From: an uncultured Gammaproteobacteria bacterium
GTDB lineage: Bacteria > Pseudomonadota > Gammaproteobacteria > JAADHQ01
Assembly: GCA_947258655.1 (NCBI GenBank)
Contig: CAMYJD010000014.1
Location: 1 to 64,000 of the forward strand
Direction: 5' to 3'
DNA: 64,000 nt
The first letter of the stretch is position 1, and every line of letters begins with the position of its first letter. The position numbers and the translations under genes were made by a program. The notes under the pieces were generated by a model. It was not told the origin of the DNA. It was given only the letters and a program-made list of their open reading frames with translations, and searched no databases. Shown one piece after another: positions 1 to 7,918 of the stretch.

Positions 1-477
1 TTCTATACCTGGGTGAACCTGTTCAGCCTGCTGTTTCAGTTGTTTCTGGTGTCGAGGATCTTCAAATACTTCGGGGTCAGGGCCGCGCTGTTTATCTTGC
101 CGATTATCGCGCTGATCGGTTACGGCCTGATCGTGTTCCTGCCGATATTCAGTATTATTCGCCTGGTCAAGATCCTCGAAAACAGCGTTGATTATTCCAT
201 CCAGACGACCACGCGCCACGCACTGTTTCTGCCGGTAACAACCGCGGCAAAATACGAGGGCAAAACGGTCATCGATACGTTCTTCTGGAGGTTCGGTGAC
301 ATGATCCAGGCCGGCGTGATCTTTGCCGGCACGACCTGGATTGGCATGGAGGTGTATCAGTTCGCGCTGTTTAACATGCTGCTTGCATTTGTATGGATCT
401 GGGTTGTGCTCGGTATTACGCGTGAGCATAAAAAGTTACCTGATAATGACGTAACTGAAGCTTGTGTGCGTGGCTGA
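1..477 (+). CDS. C-terminal part of an Npt/TLC-like (ATP:ADP antiporter-type) membrane transporter, partial
   Basis: The frame is open from base 1, so the N-terminus lies outside the window; a GTG at 13 is internal. The visible 158 residues hold about four hydrophobic segments. They include a conserved-looking stretch with EN-SVDYSIQ-TTRHALFLP and a following FFWRFGDMIQAG, which resembles the core of bacterial MFS proteins related to ATP/ADP translocases. In that family these proteins exchange nucleotides or, in free-living bacteria, have unknown substrates. The protein ends in a short charged tail (REHKKLPDN). Assignment rests on motif recall only and a more distant MFS transporter is possible. 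No other gene can be linked to it in an operon here. Confidence 0.6.
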   Translation, partial: FYTWVNLFSLLFQLFLVSRIFKYFGVRAALFILPIIALIGYGLIVFLPIFSIIRLVKILENSVDYSIQTTTRHALFLPVTTAAKYEGKTVIDTFFWRFGDMIQAGVIFAGTTWIGMEVYQFALFNMLLAFVWIWVVLGITREHKKLPDNDVTEACVRG

Positions 478-779
478 GAAGTTTTAATTTGTCAGAAGCG
501 TCGGCTTGTATGAGTCCTTGCTCGATGTATCGAAACGATCCAGAGTAAGCATAAGCTGAATGGCTCTTTAGAACGTCAACTGGTTCGTTATGTACATTAT
601 CTTTTTGTTTTGCAAAACAGGTTTGAACGCTATTCTGGTAACCCAGCTTTTCTAAGATCATCTAAAAAAGCGTGTTTTAATGCAGGTTTCGCTATCGGAG
701 CAGTTTTTTCTGTACGAGAAATCGTTGCCGTTGGGCTCAGCATTTGTAGCTCATTGATTGTCCAATCTGCCTCATCTTG
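478..779. other. Intergenic region without a recognised gene
   Basis: Between the transporter stop and the repeat array I see no convincing coding sequence. Open frames exist on both strands (for example 416-661 on the minus strand) but they have no ribosome binding site and no recognisable protein. It may hold the remnant of a decayed gene. Confidence 0.4.
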
Positions 780-873
780 CCAAGAAAGGGGTCCAAGAAA
801 GGGGTCGGTGACCAAGAAAGGGGTCGGTGACAAATGCTAATCATTCGTATTACGATTTGTCACCGACCCCTTT
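780..873. repeat. Tandem 19-bp repeat ending in a 19-bp perfect inverted repeat (REP-like)
   Basis: The unit CCAAGAAAGGGGTCGGTGA starts at 793 and again at 812, and a truncated copy CCAAGAAAGGGGT starts at 780. The last copy runs into an inverted repeat: bases 817-835 are perfectly complementary to 855-873 with a 19-nt loop between. The right arm ends in a T-run just before the dinB stop, so it could also stop transcription of dinB. The form (GGGGTCGGTGACAAAT and its complement) resembles REP sequences mobilised by RAYT-type transposases; no such transposase is in the window. Confidence 0.75.
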
Positions 874-2109
874 TTAGATTGTTTGTCGATGACCATCCGG
901 CTTCCAGGCCGGGGCGATGACATTCGGCATCGAGGAGCGCTTGAGTAGGCGTGCCGGGGCCAGTGTGAATTCACCAAAGCGTTCGTTGACCTCGTCCATG
1001 ACCGCATTGATCTCTGCTTCGCTGTCATCATGGTGTGTGAACAGTTCCATTTGCTGTTTGTAAGGCGCCGGGTTTAATGCCGTGACCTGTACCTGCAGTA
1101 CCGCTTCACCGTGCCAGTGATTTTCGATCAGGAAACGGCACAGGCGGTAGATCTGACCACCATCATTGGCGGCCGTGGCCAGTTGCAGTTTTTCACCGAT
1201 CCAGCAGTGTTCGAGTCTGACGCCGACGTAATATTGCTTGCACTCCAGATCGTGCTTGCGCAGGCGTTTGCCGACCTTTTCACTCATGTGTTGCAGGTAG
1301 GTCAGGATGGTTTCCTTATCGCGTGTGCCAGGCGGGACAACCTTGCCGTGGCCGACGGATTTGGGCGGTGCCACGTCCATGTGGATCTGGTCAGGGTCCT
1401 GGCCCTGGCACATCAGCCAGATGCGTCGACCAAGGTTGCCGAAACGGCGCGCCAGTACGCTGATCGGTAGACGGCCGACATCGCCGCAGGTGTAGGCGCC
1501 GTGCTGGGCGAGGAAGGTGCCGATGCCATCGGCAATGCCACACAGTGCCGTGGTCGGTTCCTTTGCCAGGCGTTCACGCGCCTCCCACGGCGGGATGATG
1601 GTCAGGCCATTCGGCTTTTGTAGTTTGGCGGCGAACTTGGCCGTGGTCTTGTCACCGCTGATGCCTACCGAGCATAACAGCCCGGATGCTGCAAACACGC
1701 GCTGCTTGGTCATCTTGCCCATGCGCGCCGGTGTGCCATGCAGCTTCTGGCAGGGGGTCAGATCGAGAAAGGCCTCATCGACGGAAAACACCTCAATGTC
1801 CGGGCTGATGTCTTCGAGCGCGCGCATGATATTGGTCGATACGCGCGCGTAGGCCTCGGGTCTGGCCGGGCGCTGGATGATGGTGGGACATTGCTTGCGC
1901 GCCTCCTGGATGCGCATGCCGGTATAGATGCCCTGGGCCCTGGCCTCATAGGAGCAGGTGATGATACACGAGCCGACCTCGCCATTGGTCACAGCGACGG
2001 GTTTACCCCTGAGCTTGGGGAAATCCCGTTGCTCGACGGAAGCGAAGAAGGCGTTCATGTCCACGTGCAAAATAGCGCGTGGCCATTGTACTGGGCAGAA
2101 TGGGTCCAT
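874..2109 (-). CDS. dinB: DNA polymerase IV-like Y-family translesion polymerase
   Basis: The 411-residue protein is a Y-family polymerase that copies past DNA lesions. Motif I is DMNAFFASVE at residues 17-26, with metal-binding D17 and a Phe (F22) at the steric-gate position. The catalytic pair D111-E112 is in FSVDEAFLDLT. The palm, fingers and thumb region is followed by a little-finger-like domain containing GVRLEHC (about 295). The C-terminal end shows no obvious beta-clamp motif of the QLSLF type, although QMELF near residue 357 could serve. It is the last gene of a leftward SOS cassette with lexA. The start ATG at 2109 has no clear Shine-Dalgarno sequence. A UmuC- or ImuB-type name is less likely because the full active site is kept. 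Confidence 0.9.
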   Translation of the reverse strand: MDPFCPVQWPRAILHVDMNAFFASVEQRDFPKLRGKPVAVTNGEVGSCIITCSYEARAQGIYTGMRIQEARKQCPTIIQRPARPEAYARVSTNIMRALEDISPDIEVFSVDEAFLDLTPCQKLHGTPARMGKMTKQRVFAASGLLCSVGISGDKTTAKFAAKLQKPNGLTIIPPWEARERLAKEPTTALCGIADGIGTFLAQHGAYTCGDVGRLPISVLARRFGNLGRRIWLMCQGQDPDQIHMDVAPPKSVGHGKVVPPGTRDKETILTYLQHMSEKVGKRLRKHDLECKQYYVGVRLEHCWIGEKLQLATAANDGGQIYRLCRFLIENHWHGEAVLQVQVTALNPAPYKQQMELFTHHDDSEAEINAVMDEVNERFGEFTLAPARLLKRSSMPNVIAPAWKPDGHRQTI

Positions 2110-2175
2110 AACAGATACGGTTCAGTTTGTATGTCTTACAAAGAAAGTTAACGCCCCTGCTTGAACCGGGGCAAA

Positions 2176-2195
2176 GGGGTTATCGTGCTAACCCC
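2176..2195. other. Hairpin in the dinB leader
   Basis: GGGGTTA at 2176-2182 pairs with TAACCCC at 2189-2195 around a 6-nt loop. A weaker GCCCC/GGGGC pair lies between this and the dinB start. The 229-bp gap between the GxxExxY gene and dinB holds no gene I can recognise. The hairpins could attenuate or stabilise the dinB part of the message. Confidence 0.35.
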
Positions 2196-2338
2196 GGGTC
2201 GCTACCGCTCTTCCTTCGCATGGCGACATCTGGCCGTCCTGGCATGCCTCGCCCTGTCGGAGAGGCTCGGGTCTGTCAGGTCATGGATGGCTACGGACAG
2301 CCAGACCTGTCAGGCCGCTGCAGTAATCTACAACACGT

Positions 2339-2683
2339 TTATAATGAAACCGGGTAAGCCCCCTGGCGAATAAAGGTCGAATTGAAGTTCAGCAACAGTC
2401 CGCGTTTGAAGCGTAATTTACGCAGGCATGAACTCAGTTGCTTGCTGTGTCCCGCGGTAATGTGGTCAACACAGCGCAGGCCGAGTAACAGGCTGTTCTC
2501 CACCAGTACACTGGCGTTTTTATCCATTGCCTTGTGTTCGGCCTGGATGCCGCGTTTGCGCAGTTCATCCACCAGCGCGAACTGGTAGGCCGATTCCGGC
2601 AGGCCGGGGCCATAGGCCTGGCGTACATGGTAGGCCGCTGACATAATGCCTTTCATCAGATGCTGGTCAGTGCTTGTATTCAT
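2339..2683 (-). CDS. GxxExxY-family protein, probably decayed
   Basis: The 114-residue product aligns by eye with the GxxExxY family (PF13366, PD-(D/E)XK nuclease-like fold). It keeps the signature as GPGLPESAYQ near residues 25-34, followed by ALVDELRKRGIQ, and the C-terminal GLLLNFN. The middle of the family (usually a VVYDG-type strand and a YRIDLLVE-VIVELK segment) is shortened by roughly 15 residues. The catalytic Asp and the ELK motif are replaced by NASVLVENSLLLGLRCVD. The expected nuclease centre is therefore missing. Start at ATG 2683 is supported by GGAGAG 8 nt upstream; a longer frame begins at 2743. It sits between lexA and dinB in the same direction. Confidence 0.6.
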   Translation of the reverse strand: MNTSTDQHLMKGIMSAAYHVRQAYGPGLPESAYQFALVDELRKRGIQAEHKAMDKNASVLVENSLLLGLRCVDHITAGHSKQLSSCLRKLRFKRGLLLNFNSTFIRQGAYPVSL

Positions 2684-2807
2684 GTTTTCTCTCCTGGTCA
2701 TTGGTGTTACCACGGCGACAGTGAGCAAACGACGGGGCAACATGGCAACAAGCTGTCTCGTCTGTCTGCCGTGGTGAACCTGGCAGTGAATAGTGATCTA
2801 CTATTCG

Positions 2808-3416
2808 TTAGTTATATGAGCGCATCTGTGCAACCAGCACGCCCTGGATATGTACCCGATGCGCCTCGAAGGTCATCGGTCGCATGTCGCTGTTTTCCGG
2901 TATCAGTGTCACGGTACCATCCTGGTTATTGCGAAAGCGTTTTAATGTCGCTTCCTGCTGGTCGACCAGGGCGACGACAATCTCGCCATTACGCGCGGTT
3001 ATGCAACTTTCGATGACGACCATGTCGTCGGGGAGGATGCCGGCCTCAATCATCGATTCCCCCTGGACCTTCAGGACAAAACGCCCGGGACCCATAAAAA
3101 AGTCGGACAGGTTCAGTTCATCCTGGTCCGCAATGGCCTCGATGGGCAGGCCGGCGGCGATGCGTCCGAGCAGCGGCAATACCGCGGCGTTTTCGTCCTG
3201 TGCCTGTTCCTGGCCGGGTAATTGAATGCCGCGGTGACGGCCGGGGATCAGTTCGATCAACTCGGCCTTTGCCAGTGTCTGCACATAGCGGTGGACAACG
3301 CCCTTGGACTTGATGCCAAGGCCACTGGCTATTTCTTCCAGTAACGGGCCCTGGCGGTGTTCGCCAATGTAGTTACGAATAAAGTCATAGGTATCCTGTT
3401 CACGTCGGGACAGCAT
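2808..3416 (-). CDS. lexA: LexA-family SOS repressor (divergent paralogue type)
   Basis: This 202-residue protein has a winged helix-turn-helix (about 1-66) and an S24 peptidase domain. The self-cleavage site is A88-G89 in GRIAAGLP, the nucleophile is S121 in QGESM and the general base is K159 in EATLKRF, so RecA-stimulated autocleavage should work. The recognition helix (KSKGVVHRYVQTL) differs clearly from the enterobacterial RSPNAAEEHLKAL, which fits the different operator upstream. ATG 3416 is chosen over GTG 3425 because GAGG lies 8 nt before it. It leads a leftward set lexA, GxxExxY, dinB. It may be a second LexA of the genome rather than the main one; the window cannot tell. Confidence 0.9.
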   Translation of the reverse strand: MLSRREQDTYDFIRNYIGEHRQGPLLEEIASGLGIKSKGVVHRYVQTLAKAELIELIPGRHRGIQLPGQEQAQDENAAVLPLLGRIAAGLPIEAIADQDELNLSDFFMGPGRFVLKVQGESMIEAGILPDDMVVIESCITARNGEIVVALVDQQEATLKRFRNNQDGTVTLIPENSDMRPMTFEAHRVHIQGVLVAQMRSYN

Positions 3417-3433
3417 GTCGAGCACCTCGAAAA

Positions 3434-3483
3434 GTTCTCATAATGTTCTCATTGGTAAAAAGCATAGAGAACTTTTTGAGAAC
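3434..3483 (-). promoter_or_regulatory. Paired LexA operators of the GTTC-N7-GTTC type
   Basis: GTTC at 3434-3437 and 3445-3448 are separated by 7 nt. On the opposite strand a second copy is written as GAAC at 3469-3472 and 3480-3483, again separated by 7 nt. The longer words are GTTCTC-N5-GTTCTC and GAGAAC-N5-GAGAAC. They lie 18-67 nt upstream of the lexA ATG. GTTC-N7-GTTC is the LexA box established for alphaproteobacteria; the usual gamma box is CTGT-N8-ACAG, which I do not see here. Confidence 0.7.
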
Positions 3484-3629
3484 TTTCAAGGGCTGTTTTG
3501 AAATTCAGGTGATAAATTTTTAACTTATTGATATGTAGGATTAATATAATACCTCCGCCGGTGGCGGACAGGGTTGCGGCAGGGCAGGTATCGATAAGAA
3601 GTGAGCGTTAATCAGCCAATGCGGGGGCG

Positions 3630-3845
3630 TTAGCGGGATTGTGTGTCTATCGCGTCGCGTTGCTGCTGGTTGGCCTTGAGCAGCGTATCTTCAACGCCGC
3701 GCGCCTTATCCAGTGCATCAATCTGCCCCTGGAGCACAGTGCCGTCCAGGCTCTGCTTGCCCTCATTGTCGCCGCTGTTATCAGAGCAGGCAATGAGCAA
3801 CGTGGAACACAGTATCAATGTGAGCGGGTTTACGTGCTTGATCAT
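3630..3845 (-). CDS. Small lipoprotein of unknown function
   Basis: The 71-residue product has a short signal peptide (MIKHVNPLTLILCSTLLIAC) with a lipobox LIAC, so Cys20 should be lipidated. The mature part is about 50 residues, polar and acidic then glutamine-rich (KANQQQRDAIDTQSR), and probably helical. Asp at +2 after the Cys would favour retention in the inner membrane by the enterobacterial rule (C-S here, so outer membrane is more likely). It is 23 nt downstream of the PLA2-like gene on the same strand, so the two could be co-transcribed. Confidence 0.65.
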   Translation of the reverse strand: MIKHVNPLTLILCSTLLIACSDNSGDNEGKQSLDGTVLQGQIDALDKARGVEDTLLKANQQQRDAIDTQSR

Positions 3846-3868
3846 CAGTTTCTCCGTGTGTTGTGCTA

Positions 3869-4348
3869 TTAATATAGCAGCCCGGGCTGCGCGCGTTTGC
3901 CCGTGCCGGTCTCTGATTCGCGTAATGCCTTGCGTACCGCCTGTTTTTCGCTGTCATCAAGGGGTTTGTAGCCGCGCAGATAATCCCAGCCATAGCCCCA
4001 GCGGAACCCGGTGGGCCAGAATGGTGAACCCCCGATACGCACACCATTGAGCATCAATTCTGCAATGATCGGTTCGCCCAGGCGGGCGACACAATATTTT
4101 AACTGGCGGTCTGCATTCAGGCGCTGCTGCCAGGTGCCGCCCTGCCAATAGGCCTTGTCGTGGGCGATACAGCAGGGTAGCCACAGTTCGCGCTTGTTGC
4201 TAAGGCCGTCGGGGAACAGGCTGCAACCATCGCTGCTGAATGGGCGGATGTTACCGGCGGCATGCACGTCGCTGCCCAGCATGCAGGTGAGCAATAGCGG
4301 GTAGATGGGTAATTTTTGTCTGTTAAGGGCGGTGCTCATGCTATGCAT
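3869..4348 (-). CDS. Exported protein with a phospholipase A2-like CCxxHDxxY motif
   Basis: From the start at 4348 the product has about 159 residues with an N-terminal hydrophobic signal (PLLLTCMLGSDVHA). The mature part contains DGCSLFPDG and then CCIAHDKAYWQGG, which matches the Cys-His-Asp pattern of the secreted phospholipase A2 active site (Ca-binding loop plus catalytic His-Asp). The rest includes NADRQLKYCVARLG and a Trp/Gly-rich GFRWGYGWDYLRGY. I infer a periplasmic or surface PLA2-fold protein; hydrolase activity is not proven. Longer frames reach 4456 but would overlap the cmoA promoter and start on the other strand, so 4348 or 4339 is preferred. Confidence 0.55.
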   Translation of the reverse strand: MHSMSTALNRQKLPIYPLLLTCMLGSDVHAAGNIRPFSSDGCSLFPDGLSNKRELWLPCCIAHDKAYWQGGTWQQRLNADRQLKYCVARLGEPIIAELMLNGVRIGGSPFWPTGFRWGYGWDYLRGYKPLDDSEKQAVRKALRESETGTGKRAQPGLLY

Positions 4349-4416
4349 CAAGGGTGTTGTTTGTGCCTGCTGCCCGTCGGGGTTCTGTATGCCGGTACAG
4401 ATGTTATTATATACGT

Positions 4417-5157
4417 ATGAGCAAGCCGACACCACGCGACAATCTGTATTCGACACCGCAGGACATGATTGTGGATTTTGCCTTTGATGATGCCGTCGTC
4501 AAGGTCTTTCCCGATATGATCCGGCGTTCGGTGCCGGGATATGAAACGATTATTACGCTGACCGGATTGCTGGCAGAGCAATATGCGCAGCCGCGCAGTC
4601 GCTGCTATGACCTCGGTTGTTCGCTGGGGGCGACAACATTGTCGATGCGTCAGCGCATTGCGCCGGATTGTCGCATTATTGCAGTGGACAATTCACAGGC
4701 GATGATCGATTCGTGCCGGCAGCATATTATGGCCGATGCCGGCAAGGCGCAAGTGGAATTATGCTGTGCCAACATCCAGGATATTGCGATTGAAGATGCC
4801 TCAGTGGTGGTGCTGAATTTTACCTTGCAGTTTATCGATCCGGATGAAAGGTTGCAGGTATTGGAGAAGATCCACCAGGGCATGCGTCCGGGCGGGGCTC
4901 TGGTGCTGTCGGAGAAACTGGGTTTTGAAGACGACGCCGAGCAGGCATTGCAGGAATCCATGCAACTGGCGTTCAAGCGCGCCAATGGCTACAGTGACCT
5001 CGAGATCAGCCAGAAACGTAGCGCGCTGGAAAAGGTCCTGGTTCCCGATACCCTGCAACAGCATCAACAACGTCTTGCACAGGCCGGATTTGCAAGTTCA
5101 CATCTGTGGTTTCAGGCATTCAATTTTGCCTCCATTGTCGCTATCAGTCAGGCATGA
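4417..5157 (+). CDS. cmoA: Carboxy-S-adenosyl-L-methionine synthase CmoA
   Basis: CmoA converts S-adenosylmethionine and prephenate to carboxy-SAM, the donor for cmo5U34 modification of tRNA. The 246-residue protein has the family N-terminus (RDNLYSTPQDMIVDFAFDDAVVKVFPDMIRRS broken here by families' usual variation), a SAM-binding DLGCSLGATT near residue 62, VDNSQAMI near 90 and NFTLQFIDP near 130. ATG 4417 matches the usual start; an upstream extension to 4354 is not family-like. It is followed 16 nt later by cmoB, the standard operon order. Confidence 0.95.
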   Translation: MSKPTPRDNLYSTPQDMIVDFAFDDAVVKVFPDMIRRSVPGYETIITLTGLLAEQYAQPRSRCYDLGCSLGATTLSMRQRIAPDCRIIAVDNSQAMIDSCRQHIMADAGKAQVELCCANIQDIAIEDASVVVLNFTLQFIDPDERLQVLEKIHQGMRPGGALVLSEKLGFEDDAEQALQESMQLAFKRANGYSDLEISQKRSALEKVLVPDTLQQHQQRLAQAGFASSHLWFQAFNFASIVAISQA

Positions 5158-5173
5158 AAAAATAAAGTAATTG

Positions 5174-6163
5174 ATGTCCGATTTTAAAATAGATTTCGAT
5201 GATCTGTACCGGGCGATGATGGATGCCGGCCTGCAGGCATGGCTGGATATTCTGCCACAGCAGCTCCATCACGTGCTCTATGAACGCAGGCACGGTGACC
5301 TGCAACGCTGGCAACAGGCCGTTACCGGCTTGCCGCCGCTCAGACCCTCATCATATGACCTGGCGCATGGACGCGTGCGTATCGGCGAGTCCACGGATGT
5401 GGATGCCGACACACAGGCGGCGATCAAGCGTCAACTGTTGCAGCTGTCACCGTGGCGCAAGGGGCCGTATGAATTCTTCGGTGTGCATGTGGACACCGAG
5501 TGGCGCTCCGACTGGAAGTGGGAGCGTATCGCGGGACATATACAGTCATTGCAGGGGCGTAGTGTGCTCGATATCGGTGGCGGTAACGGCTACCATTGCT
5601 GGCGTATGCGCGCCGCGGGCGCCAGTTGCGTCATCAACGTCGATCCGTCGAAGCTGTTCATGATGCAGTATCAGGCTGTGCGTTATTACCTCGGCGATCT
5701 GGGCGTATACATGTTACCGCTGGGTATCGACGACGTACCTCGGGGACTGAAGGCGTTCGATACCGTGTTTTCGATGGGTGTATTGTATCACCGGCGCTCA
5801 CCGATCGACCATATACTGCATCTGCGTGAATGCCTGGGCCCCGGAGGGCAGCTGGTATTGGAGACGCTGGTCGTTGATGGCGATGAAAATACCGTGTTGG
5901 TGCCGGAGGAGCGTTATGCACAGATGAATAATGTCTGGTTTATTCCGTCCTGCCGCATGTTGTATCGCTGGTTAAGGCGTGCCGGCATGCAAGATATCCA
6001 TATCATCGATGTCAGTGCCACGACGACAGAAGAACAACGCGCAACCGAATGGATGCAGTTTCAATCACTCAGCGATTTTCTTGATCCGCTTAATCCACGG
6101 CAGACTATCGAGGGTTATCCCGCGCCTACGCGCGCCGTGATTACAGCAATCAACCCGGCTTGA
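5174..6163 (+). CDS. cmoB: tRNA U34 carboxymethyltransferase CmoB
   Basis: CmoB transfers the carboxymethyl group of carboxy-SAM to 5-hydroxyuridine 34 of tRNAs, giving 5-oxyacetyl uridine and wider codon reading. The 329-residue protein shows the family landmarks: KGPYEFFGVHVDTEWRSDWKW (about 95-115), the methyltransferase motif VLDIGGGNGYHCWRM (about 133-147), a GVLYHRRSP motif (about 200) and the C-terminal EGYPAPTRA. ATG 5174 is preferred over the overlapping TTG 5171. It follows cmoA directly. Confidence 0.95.
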   Translation: MSDFKIDFDDLYRAMMDAGLQAWLDILPQQLHHVLYERRHGDLQRWQQAVTGLPPLRPSSYDLAHGRVRIGESTDVDADTQAAIKRQLLQLSPWRKGPYEFFGVHVDTEWRSDWKWERIAGHIQSLQGRSVLDIGGGNGYHCWRMRAAGASCVINVDPSKLFMMQYQAVRYYLGDLGVYMLPLGIDDVPRGLKAFDTVFSMGVLYHRRSPIDHILHLRECLGPGGQLVLETLVVDGDENTVLVPEERYAQMNNVWFIPSCRMLYRWLRRAGMQDIHIIDVSATTTEEQRATEWMQFQSLSDFLDPLNPRQTIEGYPAPTRAVITAINPA

Positions 6164-6195
6164 TTGCGGCGCAGGCAAATGGGTCACGTCAAAGA

Positions 6196-6243
6196 ACGGG
6201 ACAGAGTAAATCCTGCATTGCAGAATGTTACTCCCGTCCCGAG
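6196..6243. repeat. Palindromic REP-like hairpin between convergent genes
   Basis: CGGGAC-AGAGTAA on the left (from about 6198) pairs with TTACTCCCGTCCCG on the right (from about 6229) with one bulge. The interior carries a second dyad CTGCATTGCAG. It lies between cmoB and the convergent small exported-protein gene, so it could act as a two-way terminator. Its form is like RAYT-associated REPs. Confidence 0.55.
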
Positions 6244-6262
6244 CGCAATAGAAAATCCGTTT

Positions 6263-6532
6263 TCAATAAACGCGATACCATTCTTCGGGGGTCCATTCAT
6301 GTTCTATGTCCTCGCCCCGAACAGTATTACCAGTGCGGTTTTCAGCCTGGCGCTTGAGCGGCTGTTCGCTGCCTTCCTCGAAGGCGGAAAACTCTTCTGG
6401 CACTTCGCTTGCTCCGATACTGGCTCCTTCATAGGTTTTTGCCGGGCCCTGATTGTCATGTTGATCAGTAGCGGCCCATGCGCCGAATGACGTACACGCA
6501 GCGAGTATAAAGATACAGAGTTGCTTGATCAT
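6263..6532 (-). CDS. Small exported protein of unknown function
   Basis: The 89-residue product has a clear signal peptide (MIKQLCIFILAACTSFGAWA, cleavage likely after AWA). The mature part is acidic and polar, rich in Glu (EVPEEFSAFEEGSEQ), and ends in EHEWTPEEWYRVY. No family is recognised. ATG 6532 is chosen because a perfect AGGAGG lies 6 nt upstream; an ATG at 6547 overlaps that site. It is convergent with cmoB. Confidence 0.6.
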   Translation of the reverse strand: MIKQLCIFILAACTSFGAWAATDQHDNQGPAKTYEGASIGASEVPEEFSAFEEGSEQPLKRQAENRTGNTVRGEDIEHEWTPEEWYRVY

Positions 6533-6956
6533 TTGTGGCCTCCTCATAGACAGGCTGTCAGACCATGAGTATTAGCCCTGGATCGTTCTGCGTTACATTC
6601 ATCTACCTTGATAAAAAAACAGTATTATCGATTGCGGAATCAATGCTGGGCGCGGCTCCGTACGACTGGCGCAACATAAACAGATGGCATGACAGGCTCA
6701 TGCAGGCAAGAAATGTACAATCGGAAGACGACCGTCTTCCTGTGTCAAGTGTAGAAGACGGTAGCAGTTCTTCAACCCGGTTTTTAATGCATAATAATGC
6801 TGCATATAATGAACATTAATCTGCTCAAACGGTGGCTTTGCATGAGCACAGCAGCGGGTGCAGGAATAAATGCCGCTGATTGTGCGTCTATATAATCAGG
6901 CAAGCAATATGGAAGTAACAATAACCAGCCGCTACGACAAGCTTAGAGGTGTTCTG
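6533..6956. other. Intergenic region with a small palindrome
   Basis: No confident gene. An open frame at 6565-6819 has no family signature and no strong start signal. GGAAGACG at 6723-6730 and CGTCTTCC at 6733-6740 form an 8-bp hairpin, and GAAGACGG recurs at 6754. The start region of the TPR gene with its AGAGGTG site occupies the right end. Confidence 0.4.
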
Positions 6957-7766
6957 ATGAATGTGTCCCGTGTTCCATTGTTCATGTCCCGATTATTGTT
7001 CACAGCTGTTGTGCTGAAAGTGGTCCTGACTATACCCGCTGCCAGTGCCGTCGAGATCAATAGCCGGGAGCAGGCCGATAAGCTGATTGCACAATACAGT
7101 GAGAAGATTGTACAAGAGCCCGATAATGCGCAGCTCTATGTCACGCGTGCCGACATCCGTTTCAAAGTGCATGATTTTGAACGTGCGGTAAAAGACTATA
7201 CACAGGCATTGAAGCTCGATAACAAGCTCGACCAGGCCTGGTTCGGGCGCGGCATGGCCCGGGGCAGAATGGGTCTGATCGATGAAGGTATCGCCGATAT
7301 GACGGTTTTCATTAAGCGTAATCCGCGCAGCTCGCTGGCCTATACCAAGCGCGGTGTGCGTTATTTATGGAAAGGCGATCGTGACAATGCCGGCAAGGAT
7401 CTGCGCAAGGCAATACAGCTGGACCCGCGCAATGCCGAGGCGCATGACGATCTGGGCGTGATACTGGCGCAGCAGGGTGACTACAAATCGGCCCTTGAGC
7501 ATTTTACAACAACAATCCGGCTGGACCCCAGTTACCAGAAGGCATATCACAATCAGGCCATGGCCCACTACGTGCTGGAACGGGATGCCGATGCGCTCGC
7601 GTCCGTGAATATTGCGTTGAAGCTCGATCCCGAATCGCGCAATTCAATGTTACTGAAAAGCGAGATATTAAATGCTATGGGACGCCAGGCCGAGGCCCGG
7701 CAGGTGCGTGACGATGCGATGTTTTTACCGGAAGGTAACTGGTCTGAACGCGCCCCGGTCAAGTGA
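6957..7766 (+). CDS. Exported tetratricopeptide-repeat protein
   Basis: From ATG 6957 (site GAGGTG just upstream) the product has 269 residues. Residues 1-33 look like a signal sequence ending in PAASAVE. Then come about six TPR units (for example AQLYVTRADIRFKVHDFERAV, DQAWFGRGMARGR, SLAYTKRGVRYLW, AEAHDDLGVILAQQGDY, QKAYHNQAMAHYV), each with the A/G/Y spacing of the fold. Such proteins act as periplasmic scaffolds. No partner can be named. An upstream start at 6870 would put a 29-residue hydrophilic leader before the signal and is less likely. Confidence 0.8.
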   Translation: MNVSRVPLFMSRLLFTAVVLKVVLTIPAASAVEINSREQADKLIAQYSEKIVQEPDNAQLYVTRADIRFKVHDFERAVKDYTQALKLDNKLDQAWFGRGMARGRMGLIDEGIADMTVFIKRNPRSSLAYTKRGVRYLWKGDRDNAGKDLRKAIQLDPRNAEAHDDLGVILAQQGDYKSALEHFTTTIRLDPSYQKAYHNQAMAHYVLERDADALASVNIALKLDPESRNSMLLKSEILNAMGRQAEARQVRDDAMFLPEGNWSERAPVK

Positions 7767-7918
7767 TAGTCATGCAACTATCTTATATTTATTAGAAAAA
7801 ATATGGTTGTGTTGTTTAAAACACAATAAATTCCTGCTGGCAATATAGCTCAGATTCATTATAATGATACTTGTTTAATCATGTATGCAGTTGTTGAGAT
7901 CTAATTACATGCGCAAGC

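Noticed and set aside
1111-2151. Long plus-strand open frames opposite dinB
   Set aside because: They are antisense shadows of a well-conserved polymerase gene and have no family features.
6565-6819. 84-codon frame before the TPR gene
   Set aside because: Contains a palindrome and low-complexity Ser run, no good start signal and no family pattern.
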